From contig NZ_FODS01000005.1 in the NCBI RefSeq assembly GCF_900110425.1, positions 1-64,000 on the forward strand: 64,000 bases of DNA, written 5' to 3'. How positions within the stretch are numbered: the stretch's first letter is position 1; every line of letters starts with the position of its first letter. The translations under genes and the position numbers were made by a program. The stretch comes from Salinihabitans flavidus. GTDB taxonomy: Bacteria > Pseudomonadota > Alphaproteobacteria > Rhodobacterales > Rhodobacteraceae. The notes beneath the pieces were generated by a model. That model worked only from the letters and a program-made list of their open reading frames with translations. It had not been told where the DNA came from and made no database searches. Shown here piece by piece: positions 42,565 to 50,665 of the stretch.

Positions 42565-44411
42565 TATGCGGCGCTCCCGTAGATCGTTTCGATTTCGGCG
42601 CTGAACTTTTTCTCGATCGCCTTGCGCCGCACTTTCATTGTTGCGGTCAGTTCACCGTCGTCGTGATCGAGTTCCTTCTTGAGGATCTCGAATTTGCGAA
42701 TGTTCTCGACCCGCGCGAACCGCTCGTTGACGCGCGCCACCTCTTGTTCGATCAGCTTGCGCACCGCGTCGTTCTCGGCCAACGTGCGGTAGGTGGTGTA
42801 CTGGATGTTTTGCGCCTGCGCCCATTTGCCCGTTGTCTCAAGGTCGATCTGAATGAGCGCGGACAGGAACTTGCGCCCGTCGCCCAGCAGGATCGCCTCG
42901 CGGATATAGGGCGAATCCTTCAGCGCGTTCTCGATCAGCGAGGGCGTGATGTTCTTGCCGCCCGAGGTGATGAGGATGTCCTTCTTGCGATCGAGCACGC
43001 GAGCCTCGCCGGTGTCGGTGATCTCGACGATATCGCCGGTATGCAACCAGCCGCCGGCATAAGTTTCCTGCGTCGCCTCCTCGTTGAAGAGATACCCCTT
43101 GAAGCAACTTGCGCCGCGCAACAGAAGCTCTCCGTCCTCGGCGATCTTCTGTTCGATGCAGTCGATGGGCGGGCCGGAGCAGCCGGGCGCCGTCGCGCCG
43201 GGGCGCTGCGAATGGGACACCCCCGCGCATTCGGTCATGCCGTAGATCTGATAGACCGGAACCCCGAGCGTCCAGAAAAAGAGCAGCACCTCTTCGGAGA
43301 TCGACGCCCCGCCGCAAAAGCTGGCACGGACGCGGTTGAGACCAAGAAACCGTTGCAGGCTGCGCAGGCAGATCAGCCACAGGGCCATGAACACCAGACG
43401 GTCGCGCAAGCTGGCGAACTGACCGCCATTGTCGAGCCGCCGTGCCGCGATCGGTTTGCCAAGCCGCATGGTCGTCTCGAACACGCGCCGTTGCAGCGGG
43501 GTGGTGTCGCGCACGCGGTAGTCGATGCTTTGCTGCATCTTCTCCCAGATCCGGGGCACACCAAGGAAGCCGAGCGGCGCGATCTCGCGCAGGTTGACCA
43601 CAACGGTATCGACCGATTCCGCGAAGGACACGACGCAGCCGGTCACCAGTTGCATGACAAGCGAGAAGCTGCGCTCGGCGACATGGCACAGCGGCAGGTA
43701 GCACAATACCGAATAGCTGCGGTCGTCCAGGCGATGTATCCGCGCCACCTCGCTTGCCGAGGAAAGCATGTTGCCGTGGCTGAGCATGGCGCCCTTCGGC
43801 ATGCCGGTGGTGCCGGATGTGTAGACGATGATCGCCACGTCATCGGGTGTGCCGGCGTCAATGAGGCGGTCCACTTCCGCGCCGAACTCCACCTCGGACC
43901 TGCGGCCGAGATCGAGCAGGTCGGCGAAGGACATCAGCCCGTCATGCGCATAGGTGCGCATGCCCTTCATATCCACGCAGAGGATCTGTTCGAGATCGGG
44001 CAGCCCGCCATCCTGCGCCTGCGCGTCAAGCACCTTGTCGGTCTGTTCCTGATCCCCACACACCACGAAGCGGGATTTGGAGTGCCGCACGATATACTGA
44101 AGCTCTGGCCAGGGGTTGGTGGGGTAGATCCCGAGCCCGGTGCCGCCGAGCATCTGGGCGCCGAGATCGGCGTAGTACCATTCCGGCGAGTCGTCACTCG
44201 CGATGGCAAGACGGTCGCCGGGACGAAAGCCGAGCGCGTAAAGGCCAATGGCCGTCAGCCGCGCCTTGTCGAAATACTCCTGCCACGTCGTGCGTTGCCA
44301 GAGACCGAGCGCCTTTTCACGCAAGGCCAGTCGCGCACCGTGATCGCGCGCCCGCGCGCGCAGGATTTGCGGCATTGTCATTTTATGGATGTCATCGCGC
44401 TTCAGCGTCAT
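42564..44411 (-). CDS. Long-chain-type acyl-CoA synthetase (AMP-forming)
   Basis: The 615-residue enzyme activates a carboxylic acid to its CoA thioester by way of an acyl-adenylate. It has the P-loop YTSGTTGMPKGAMLSH near 196-211, YGMTECAG near 398, GWLHTGDI and the C-domain hinge LDRKKDILITSGGKNI. It resembles the FadD15 group of long-chain synthetases. The gene lies inside the transporter operon, between the LivG-like ATPase (4-base overlap ATGA) and LivH (1-base overlap), a placement that implies uptake coupled to CoA activation. Confidence 0.9.
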   Translation of the reverse strand: MTLKRDDIHKMTMPQILRARARDHGARLALREKALGLWQRTTWQEYFDKARLTAIGLYALGFRPGDRLAIASDDSPEWYYADLGAQMLGGTGLGIYPTNPWPELQYIVRHSKSRFVVCGDQEQTDKVLDAQAQDGGLPDLEQILCVDMKGMRTYAHDGLMSFADLLDLGRRSEVEFGAEVDRLIDAGTPDDVAIIVYTSGTTGMPKGAMLSHGNMLSSASEVARIHRLDDRSYSVLCYLPLCHVAERSFSLVMQLVTGCVVSFAESVDTVVVNLREIAPLGFLGVPRIWEKMQQSIDYRVRDTTPLQRRVFETTMRLGKPIAARRLDNGGQFASLRDRLVFMALWLICLRSLQRFLGLNRVRASFCGGASISEEVLLFFWTLGVPVYQIYGMTECAGVSHSQRPGATAPGCSGPPIDCIEQKIAEDGELLLRGASCFKGYLFNEEATQETYAGGWLHTGDIVEITDTGEARVLDRKKDILITSGGKNITPSLIENALKDSPYIREAILLGDGRKFLSALIQIDLETTGKWAQAQNIQYTTYRTLAENDAVRKLIEQEVARVNERFARVENIRKFEILKKELDHDDGELTATMKVRRKAIEKKFSAEIETIYGSAA

Positions 44412-45181
44412 GCCGACTTCCTCCGGCTTCCGAGATAGGCGTCGATCACATCGGAATTGTTCGAGACCTCATCGGGCGTGCCTTCCGCGATCTTCGCACC
44501 ATGATTCATCACGCAGACATGGTCGGAGATGTCCATCACGATCCCCATGTCGTGCTCGACCATGAAAACGGTCATTCCCAGTTCCTCCTTCAGATCGAGG
44601 ACGAAGCGTCCGATTTCCTCGCGCTCCTCCTGGTTCATGCCCGAGACCATCTCATCGAGCAGAAGCAGCTTGGGACGCACCGCCAGGGCACGGCCCAGCT
44701 CGACGCGTTTCTGCTGGCCATAGGACAGCGTGCCGACAGGCAGATCGCGTAACTCTTCGATTTCGAGAAACTCGATAATCTCCTCGGCCCGTTCACGCGC
44801 GCGAATTTCTTCATTGCGCGCGCGCCCCCAGAAGACGGCGGCAGAAAACGGGTCGGCCTTCAGGTGAGAATGCAGCCCCACGAGGATATTGTTGACCACC
44901 GTTTCATGCTTGAACACCGCGAGGTTCTGAAAGGTGCGGGCAATGCCAAGAGACGCCAGCGCATGGGTCGGCACCTCGGTGATGTCCTTTTCATCGAAGA
45001 AGATCCGCCCCGAGGTGACGGGAAAGATGGAACTGACCAGGTTGAAAAGTGTCGTCTTTCCCGCGCCGTTCGGCCCGATCAGGCTATAGATCTGGCCCTG
45101 TTCCACGGTCAGGCCGATGTCGGACACGGCGGTCAGCCCGCCGAATTTCTTGGTCACGTTTTCCAGTTTCAGAAGACTCAC
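44408..45181 (-). CDS. LIV-type ABC transporter ATPase, LivG-like
   Basis: The 257-residue ATPase has Walker A GPNGAGKTTLFNL, signature LSYGQQKRVELGRAL, and Walker B LLLLDEMVSGMN. The tyrosine in LSYGQ is common in this group. The GTG at 45181 is preferred: it overlaps the stop of the LivF-like gene as GTGA and has AGAGG upstream, while the GTG at 45190 is too close to that site. Confidence 0.9.
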   Translation of the reverse strand: MSLLKLENVTKKFGGLTAVSDIGLTVEQGQIYSLIGPNGAGKTTLFNLVSSIFPVTSGRIFFDEKDITEVPTHALASLGIARTFQNLAVFKHETVVNNILVGLHSHLKADPFSAAVFWGRARNEEIRARERAEEIIEFLEIEELRDLPVGTLSYGQQKRVELGRALAVRPKLLLLDEMVSGMNQEEREEIGRFVLDLKEELGMTVFMVEHDMGIVMDISDHVCVMNHGAKIAEGTPDEVSNNSDVIDAYLGSRRKSA

Positions 45182-45966
45182 GACAACCACCTCTTGCGCC
45201 GTTTGTAGTGCTTGACATCGCGCATGGATTTGCGTTCGCCGCCGGACATGCCGAGATAGAACTCCTGCACGTCGTCGTTCTTGCGCAGCGTCTCGACCGT
45301 TCCGTCGAGCACGATGCGACCGTTCTCGATGATGTAGCCATAGGAGGCGACATCGAGCGCAAGCTGCGCGTTCTGTTCAACCAGAAGGACCGTGACACCC
45401 GAACTTTGATTAAGATTGAGAATGGCGTCGAAAATCGTATCGACGACTTGCGGCGCCAGCCCCAGAGACGGCTCGTCCAGCATCAGCAGGCTGGGATTGG
45501 CCATCAGGGCCCGGCCGATCGCAACCATCTGCTGCTCGCCGCCCGACAGGTAGCCGGCGGTCTGATGGCGGCGTTCCTTGACCCTTGGAAACAGGTCGTA
45601 CACCATATCCATCGCCGCGCGGCTGTCGGCGCGGCTGCGGGTGATCCCGCCCATCAGGAGGTTTTCCTCGGCGGTGAGCTGGGCAAACAGGGCGCGGCCT
45701 TCGGGCACCTGAATGATGCCTTTGCGCACGATATCGCCCGGCTGCAATCCCGATATCGGCTTGCCGTCAAGAGCGACGGAGCCGCTCATGATCTCACCGT
45801 TCTCCTGATAGAGCACTCCCGAGATGGCCTTGAGAATTGTCGACTTCCCGGCGCCGTTCGATCCCAGAAGCGCGATCATCTGCCCCTCTGGCACGGCAAG
45901 CGAGACATCTCGGACCGCTTCGATCGCGCGATCGTAGAGGACTTGAACGTTGCGCAGTTCAAGCAT
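45178..45966 (-). CDS. LIV-type ABC transporter ATPase, LivF-like
   Basis: The 262-residue ATPase has Walker A GSNGAGKSTILKA, signature YLSGGEQQMVAIGRAL and Walker B LLMLDEPSLGL. It is the first gene of the seven-gene transporter operon. Two starts are possible. The family normally begins MLELRNVQV, the ATG at 45966; a frame open to 46011 adds 15 unmatched residues, and its ATG lies inside a copy of the operator motif. Neither has a clear ribosome site. Confidence 0.85.
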   Translation of the reverse strand: MLELRNVQVLYDRAIEAVRDVSLAVPEGQMIALLGSNGAGKSTILKAISGVLYQENGEIMSGSVALDGKPISGLQPGDIVRKGIIQVPEGRALFAQLTAEENLLMGGITRSRADSRAAMDMVYDLFPRVKERRHQTAGYLSGGEQQMVAIGRALMANPSLLMLDEPSLGLAPQVVDTIFDAILNLNQSSGVTVLLVEQNAQLALDVASYGYIIENGRIVLDGTVETLRKNDDVQEFYLGMSGGERKSMRDVKHYKRRKRWLS

Positions 45967-45999
45967 GGGCGGCGCGCCCGGAAACCGCGTGTCCAGTAT

Positions 46000-46014
46000 G
46001 ATGAGTATCATTTA
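46000..46014. promoter_or_regulatory. Degenerate copy of the shared operator at the LIV operon head
   Basis: The sequence ATGAGTATCATT at 46001-46012 is the exact reverse complement of AATGATACTCAT found in the palindrome at 46162-46186. Only one arm and the spacer are kept. Its place just ahead of the livF-like gene suggests that the same regulator also touches the divergent operon. Confidence 0.5.
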
Positions 46015-46161
46015 TCTGCCCGCGTCCGCAGAAAGCGCAACCGCTTCGCGCATTCCTTCGAAAGCGACGAATCGCTGAGTGGTTCCGTGCGATATTCAAG
46101 TCTTCCTCCCGTTTTTCATCGTGTGCCGCCCCTGTTCACATTGGTCTTGCGTCAGAAGAGC

Positions 46162-46186
46162 ATTTAATGAATGATACTCATTAAAT
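46162..46186. promoter_or_regulatory. Perfect palindromic operator ATTTAATGA-N7-TCATTAAAT
   Basis: Nine-base arms match exactly around ATGATAC, in the 236-base region between the divergent LIV operon and the hydratase-TetR-ligase operon. Symmetry, length and place fit a TetR-family dimer site. The TetR encoded one gene downstream is the natural candidate. A related site lies at 52012-52034. Confidence 0.75.
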
Positions 46187-46247
46187 TGGCTGTTACCTTC
46201 TCTGTCAATGATTTTGTCGGCCTGCCGAAAAGAATGAGGAACCCCGC

Positions 46248-47075
46248 ATGACCCACGGATCGCAAAACACGGTTGTCGTTGAATGGCCCACGCCGGAAAT
46301 CTGTCTTCTGCGACTGGCGCGCGGCGCGCAGATGAACACGATCACAGGGGAGTTTCTCGACGATCTGGGGGCGGTGCTGACCGACCTTGCAAAATCGCCG
46401 CCGCGCGCCTTGTTGCTCACTGGAAGCGATGGCGCGTTCTGTGGCGGTGCGAATATCAAGCTGTTCTCGGAAAAGGAGTCGCCGCTCTACCAGAATGCCC
46501 GTGCGATCCGCGATGTCTATGTGCGGCAAATCCTCGATGTCTTTGGCAAGATCACCGCGCTGCCCTGTCCGACGATTGCCCTGATCAACGGCCATGCCCT
46601 TGGCGGGGGAACCGAACTGGCGCTGTCGTTTGACTTCCGGCTGATGTCGTCAGATGCGCGCATGGGGTTGCCCGAGGTTCGTCTGGGCGCCGTGGCGGCC
46701 GGCAACGGGGTGCAACGGCTGCACCGGATCGTTGGCCGCGCCAAGGCGCTGGAGATCGTGCTGTTGGGCGAAAAGATCACCGCACCGGAGGCTCTTTCGA
46801 CAGGGCTGGTGATGTCGGTGCACGACCCCGACGCGCTGGAGGCCGCGGGGCTGGATCTCGCGCGGCGGTTCCTCAAATGCAGCCCCATCGCCGTGGCTGA
46901 GAGCAAGCGCGCGATCTACCGCACCGAGGCGCTTGAAGGGAACGCGGCGGATGAGGCGGCGCTTGATGCGGTGCTTGGCGCCGCGGCCGGCCCCGAATGG
47001 ACCGAAGGCATGTCGGCCTTCGCGCAGAAGCGCCGCCCCACCTATGCCACGGATGACACGAACGGGGTGGGCTGA
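46248..47075 (+). CDS. Enoyl-CoA hydratase/isomerase (crotonase fold)
   Basis: The 275-residue protein has the oxyanion-hole pattern GSDGAFCGGANIK, NGHALGGGTELALSFDFRL, and the catalytic-glutamate region MGLPEVRLGAVAAGNG. It adds water to a 2-enoyl-CoA or carries out a related crotonase reaction. GAGGA lies about eight bases before the ATG. It is the first gene after the palindromic operator and its stop overlaps the TetR start. Related in role to AtuE, although specificity cannot be read from sequence. Confidence 0.87.
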   Translation: MTHGSQNTVVVEWPTPEICLLRLARGAQMNTITGEFLDDLGAVLTDLAKSPPRALLLTGSDGAFCGGANIKLFSEKESPLYQNARAIRDVYVRQILDVFGKITALPCPTIALINGHALGGGTELALSFDFRLMSSDARMGLPEVRLGAVAAGNGVQRLHRIVGRAKALEIVLLGEKITAPEALSTGLVMSVHDPDALEAAGLDLARRFLKCSPIAVAESKRAIYRTEALEGNAADEAALDAVLGAAAGPEWTEGMSAFAQKRRPTYATDDTNGVG

Positions 47076-47785
47076 TGCCGCGCATTCAGGGCAAGAGTAA
47101 ACCCGCAAGTCAGCGCCGTCCCCGCGAAGAGCGAATCGCTTCGATCATGGCCGCCGCGGAAGAGGAGTTCCGCGGCAACGGGTTCGAGAAGGTCTCCATG
47201 GCCCGGATCGCGGCCCGCGCGCAGGTGGTGGAGGGCACGATCTACCGCTTTTTCGACAACAAGCACGATTTGCTCACCAAGGTGATCGAGGCCTGGTACG
47301 AACGCATGCTGGCCGACTACGCGCGCGAGTTGGAAGGGTTCAGCGGAACCCGCGCCCGGCTTCATTTCATGATCTGGCGTCACCTTCAGACGGTCTGGGA
47401 CAGCCCGCAGATGTGTCGTCTGATGTTCGATCAGATCCGGTCGAGCCCCGGCTATCGTGACACATCGGTTTTCAGTCTCAACCGGATGTATACGCGCCGA
47501 ACGCTTGACATTGTGGCCGAGGGCGTTGCCCGGGGGGAACTGCGCGAAGGGCTCGACATGGGGTTGGTGCGCGATCTGATCTATGGCTGCGTCGAGCACC
47601 GGACCTGGGCCTATCTGCGCGGCGAGGGGGAGTTCGATCCGAAACAATCCGCCGATGCCATCGTGTCGCTCGTGCTTTGCGGTGCCGCCGCAGAGGTGCC
47701 CGGGGGGGATCTGGGGAGTTTGACGGATCGGCTTGCATCGGCCACGGACCAGATCGAACGCCTGTCCAGGGAAAAGGCCGGATAA
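47075..47785 (+). CDS. TetR-family regulator, probable repressor of this regulon
   Basis: The 236-residue protein has the helix-turn-helix FEKVSMARIAARAQVVEGTIYRFF near 38-61, preceded by basic residues, and a C-terminal ligand domain with GCVEHRTWAYLRGEG. The start overlaps the stop of the hydratase gene (TGATG). FadR- and AtuR-like TetR proteins bind palindromes and release them when an acyl-CoA binds. The perfect palindrome one gene upstream makes it the likely controller of both divergent operons. A related TetR gene lies at 58980. Confidence 0.87.
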   Translation: MPRIQGKSKPASQRRPREERIASIMAAAEEEFRGNGFEKVSMARIAARAQVVEGTIYRFFDNKHDLLTKVIEAWYERMLADYARELEGFSGTRARLHFMIWRHLQTVWDSPQMCRLMFDQIRSSPGYRDTSVFSLNRMYTRRTLDIVAEGVARGELREGLDMGLVRDLIYGCVEHRTWAYLRGEGEFDPKQSADAIVSLVLCGAAAEVPGGDLGSLTDRLASATDQIERLSREKAG

Positions 47786-47804
47786 TCCGAAGGGGAGGAA
47801 CACC

Positions 47805-49352
47805 ATGACTGCGGAGGAAACGATTGGGATAGGAGATGTTGCGGCCGCCGGTCAGGCCACGGTGTATGACCTGTTTCACGCCCGTGCGCGCCATTGGCCC
47901 GAAGCGGTCGCGCTGAGCACCGGCGGTGTGACGCGCACCTACGGCGAGATGGATCGCAGGGTGCAGTGCCTCGCCAGTGCGTTTCAGGCGCAGGGGCTGT
48001 CGCGGGGCGACCGGATCGCGCTCTTGTCGGAGAACCGCTTTGAATATGCCGAAGTGCAGATGGCGGCCGCCCTTCTGGGGGTGATCGTGGCCTGTCAGAA
48101 CTGGCGCCTGTCGGGGGCAGAGCTCGGCCATTGCATCGAACTGGTCTCCCCCCGGTTGGTGATCGTGTCCAGCCTGTTTCGGGATGCGTTCCACGCCATC
48201 GGGGTCGATGTCGAGTCATGGGTGCTCGAAGATGACTACGAGTCCCTTGTCGCATCGGCGTCTCCGATTGCAAAACGCCCCGCCGCGACGCCGGAGGACG
48301 GGCTCGTGATCCTCTACACAAGCGGAACGACCGGGTTGCCGAAGGGCGCGCTGATCAGCCACCGCGCAGAGATTGCCCGCATGACGGTCTACCGCATGGA
48401 TTTCGGGGCCGGCACCGGCGACGGTTTCGTCGCGTGGGCGCCGATGTTTCACATGGGGTCAACCGATCAGGTGCTTTGCACGCTGATGTCGGGTGGGATC
48501 GTGCATATCATCGACGGTCTGGCCCCGAGAGAGATTGTCGCCGTGATGCAGCAGCACACGCTTGGCTGGATGCTGCTGATGCCCGGCTCCATCGAGCCGA
48601 TTGTGGATATTCTGGAGGCCGAGAAGGTCCGGGTGCGCGGCATCCGCGCCGTGGGCGCGATGGTCGATCTTGTGCCCCGCGCGCTGGCGATGGAGCTGTC
48701 GCGCCTGACCGGGGCGCCCTATCTCAACAGTTTCGGATCGACCGAGACGGGCCTGCCGCCGCTGTCCGGGCGCCTGATGGCAGAGGGGGAGCTGACCGGC
48801 AGCCTGTCGAAATGGCCAAGCGCGCTGGCCGATATCCGGCTGGTGGACGAAGAGGGCAGGGACGTGCCCGACGGAACGCCCGGCGAAATGGCTCTACGCG
48901 GCCCGACGGTGTTCAGCGGCTACTGGAACGCGCCGGAGGCCAACGCCAGCGATTTCCGCGACGGGCGTTTCCTGATGGGGGACATGTTCACGCGCAATGC
49001 CGATGGCAGCTATGATTTCGTCGATCGGGCGAAATACATGATCAAGTCGGGCGGGGAGAATATCTATCCCGCTGAGATAGAGCGCGTCCTGCTCGCCGAT
49101 CCCCGCGTGCGCGACGCCGTGGTGGTGCGCAAGCCCGATGCACGCTGGGGCGAAGTGCCGGTCGCCTTTGTCGCGCGCAATGGCGGTGATCTGGATGCGG
49201 CCGGGATCGAGGCGATGTGCCGGGCTTCTCTGGCGGGCTACAAGCGCCCGAAAGAGGTGCGGTTCGTGGAGTATGACGATCTTCCGCGCAGCACGACGGG
49301 CAAGATCGTGCGCCACGAGATCGAGCGCCAGCTGAAGGATGAGGGGGCCTGA
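47805..49352 (+). CDS. Acyl-CoA synthetase (class I adenylate-forming)
   Basis: The 515-residue ligase has VILYTSGTTGLPKGALISH near 165-183, FGSTETGLPP, FLMGDMFTRN and the hinge FVDRAKYMIKSGGENIYPAEIE, with the catalytic lysine in RSTTGKIVRHE. It belongs to the short-to-medium or aryl acid type, distinct from the long-chain synthetase in the LIV operon. The ATG at 47805 has GGGGAGG eight bases upstream; an upstream frame to 47733 overlaps TetR and lacks similarity. The stop codon lies within a terminator stem. Confidence 0.88.
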   Translation: MTAEETIGIGDVAAAGQATVYDLFHARARHWPEAVALSTGGVTRTYGEMDRRVQCLASAFQAQGLSRGDRIALLSENRFEYAEVQMAAALLGVIVACQNWRLSGAELGHCIELVSPRLVIVSSLFRDAFHAIGVDVESWVLEDDYESLVASASPIAKRPAATPEDGLVILYTSGTTGLPKGALISHRAEIARMTVYRMDFGAGTGDGFVAWAPMFHMGSTDQVLCTLMSGGIVHIIDGLAPREIVAVMQQHTLGWMLLMPGSIEPIVDILEAEKVRVRGIRAVGAMVDLVPRALAMELSRLTGAPYLNSFGSTETGLPPLSGRLMAEGELTGSLSKWPSALADIRLVDEEGRDVPDGTPGEMALRGPTVFSGYWNAPEANASDFRDGRFLMGDMFTRNADGSYDFVDRAKYMIKSGGENIYPAEIERVLLADPRVRDAVVVRKPDARWGEVPVAFVARNGGDLDAAGIEAMCRASLAGYKRPKEVRFVEYDDLPRSTTGKIVRHEIERQLKDEGA

Positions 49353-49370
49353 CCCGAAGGTCAGGCGCCC
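49344..49370. terminator. Bidirectional terminator between convergent operons
   Basis: GCCTGACC-CGAA-GGTCAGGC is a perfect 8-base stem with a stable CGAA tetraloop, extended by GGG and CCC outside. The stop codon of the ligase gene lies in the left arm. The MaoC gene ends at 49375 from the other side, so the hairpin can serve both strands. Confidence 0.7.
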
Positions 49371-49374
49371 CGCT

Positions 49375-49800
49375 TCATTCCGCGCGGATCACCACGACCA
49401 TCCGGCCTGTCTGAACCACCGTGTCATTCTGATTGATAACCTTCAGGACATAGGTGGCGACGGCGCGCCCCGGCTTGGACGAGGGCCGCACCTCCTCCAC
49501 GGTCACCTCCGCGTGGATCGTGTCGCCGAGCTTGACCGCCCCCGGAAAATCCCAGTTGAGGTTCACCAGCCCGATGACACGCTCCCCGAAGAGGCCGGAG
49601 AGGGTCGACATGCCGATCGCCATGGACATCGCCAGAGGCCCGTGGGCAATGCGCGTTCCGTGCGGCGTGGTGGCGGCGAATGTCTCGTCCACATGAATCG
49701 GGGTGAAATCCCCCACCAGCCCGGCAAAGAGGTTCACATCCCCCTCGCCCACGGTCCGGCCCTGCGAGCGGGTGGTCTGTCCAACGATCAATGGTGTCAT
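49375..49800 (-). CDS. MaoC-family enoyl-CoA hydratase
   Basis: The 141-residue hot-dog protein carries FAGLVGDFTPIHVDETFA, the (R)-specific hydratase pattern with D and H in the active site, and TRIAHGPLAMSMAIG. It hydrates trans-2-enoyl-CoA esters. The ATG at 49800 is chosen over a longer frame, since AGGA lies upstream and the family starts near this point. It follows the SDR gene by ten bases as the last member of a three-gene operon. Confidence 0.88.
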   Translation of the reverse strand: MTPLIVGQTTRSQGRTVGEGDVNLFAGLVGDFTPIHVDETFAATTPHGTRIAHGPLAMSMAIGMSTLSGLFGERVIGLVNLNWDFPGAVKLGDTIHAEVTVEEVRPSSKPGRAVATYVLKVINQNDTVVQTGRMVVVIRAE

Positions 49801-49810
49801 GGTGTGATCC

Positions 49811-50665
49811 TCATACGTCGAAATAATCCGGTTTGCCGGTGGTCCACGTCTCGCCCCAATGCTGACCGCCGCCGTCAACGGTCAGAACCTCGCCGGTGAT
49901 GAAGTTGCCGGAGGCGGCGCTGAGAAAGGCGCTGGCCTCTGCGATGTCCCACGCGGTGCCGACGCGCATCATGGGATTGGTCTTCGGATAGGCGGCGCGG
50001 GCGGCGGGCGAGTAGACATTCCAGCCTTCGGTTTCGATGGCGCCGGGCGCGATGCAGTTTGTGCGGATGTTGTAGGGCGCCCATTCGACCGCGACTGACT
50101 GGCTGAGCGAGATCACGCCCGCGCGCGCCGCCATCGAATGGGCCACACCGTAAAGGCCGTGCGTGGTGACGACGACGATATTGACGATGCTGCCGGGGTG
50201 TTCGAATTCACGCCATTTGAGCGCGGCGGCCTGCATCATGTTCCATGTGCCGTTGAGGTTGGTGTCGATGACCGCGTTCCAGCCCTTGGGGCTGAAGTCG
50301 ATCGCGGCTTGGGGAAACTGCCCTCCGGCGCTGTTGACAAGGATATCGGCACCGCCCTTGTCGGCCCATTGCCGCGCCCAGAAGCCGTCAACCTGCGCCC
50401 GGTCCCGAATGTCGAGCGTTTCGCCCGATGCGGTGTGACCGGCCGCGCGCAGGGCCTCGATCAGCGGGTCAATCTTCTCGGGCTTGCGCCCGGTGACCAC
50501 GACCGAGGCGCCGAGCCTTGCGTAGAGCCAGGCGATGGCCCGGCCGATCCCGCCCCCGCCGCCAGAGATCACCGCGACCCGGCCTTTCAGGGCATCGGAC
50601 GCGAAAACCGTGTTGTGGGCGGCCAGATCCGTATCCGAGAGGCCGAATGCCGGGGCGTCAGTCAC
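49811..50665 (-). CDS. SDR-family oxidoreductase, PECR-like
   Basis: The 284-residue protein has the nucleotide-binding loop VISGGGGGIGRAIAW and NSAGGQFPQ, then AHSMAARAGVISLSQSVAVEW in place of the usual YxxxK site. That HSxAARAG pattern is shared by the group of peroxisomal trans-2-enoyl-CoA reductase. It probably reduces or oxidises a CoA ester with NADP(H). The GTG at 50665 is preferred: AAGGA lies eight bases upstream and it overlaps the dehydrogenase gene end by eight bases; an ATG at 50689 is the alternative. Its position parallels AtuB/AtuG in terpene clusters. Confidence 0.82.
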   Translation of the reverse strand: MTDAPAFGLSDTDLAAHNTVFASDALKGRVAVISGGGGGIGRAIAWLYARLGASVVVTGRKPEKIDPLIEALRAAGHTASGETLDIRDRAQVDGFWARQWADKGGADILVNSAGGQFPQAAIDFSPKGWNAVIDTNLNGTWNMMQAAALKWREFEHPGSIVNIVVVTTHGLYGVAHSMAARAGVISLSQSVAVEWAPYNIRTNCIAPGAIETEGWNVYSPAARAAYPKTNPMMRVGTAWDIAEASAFLSAASGNFITGEVLTVDGGGQHWGETWTTGKPDYFDV

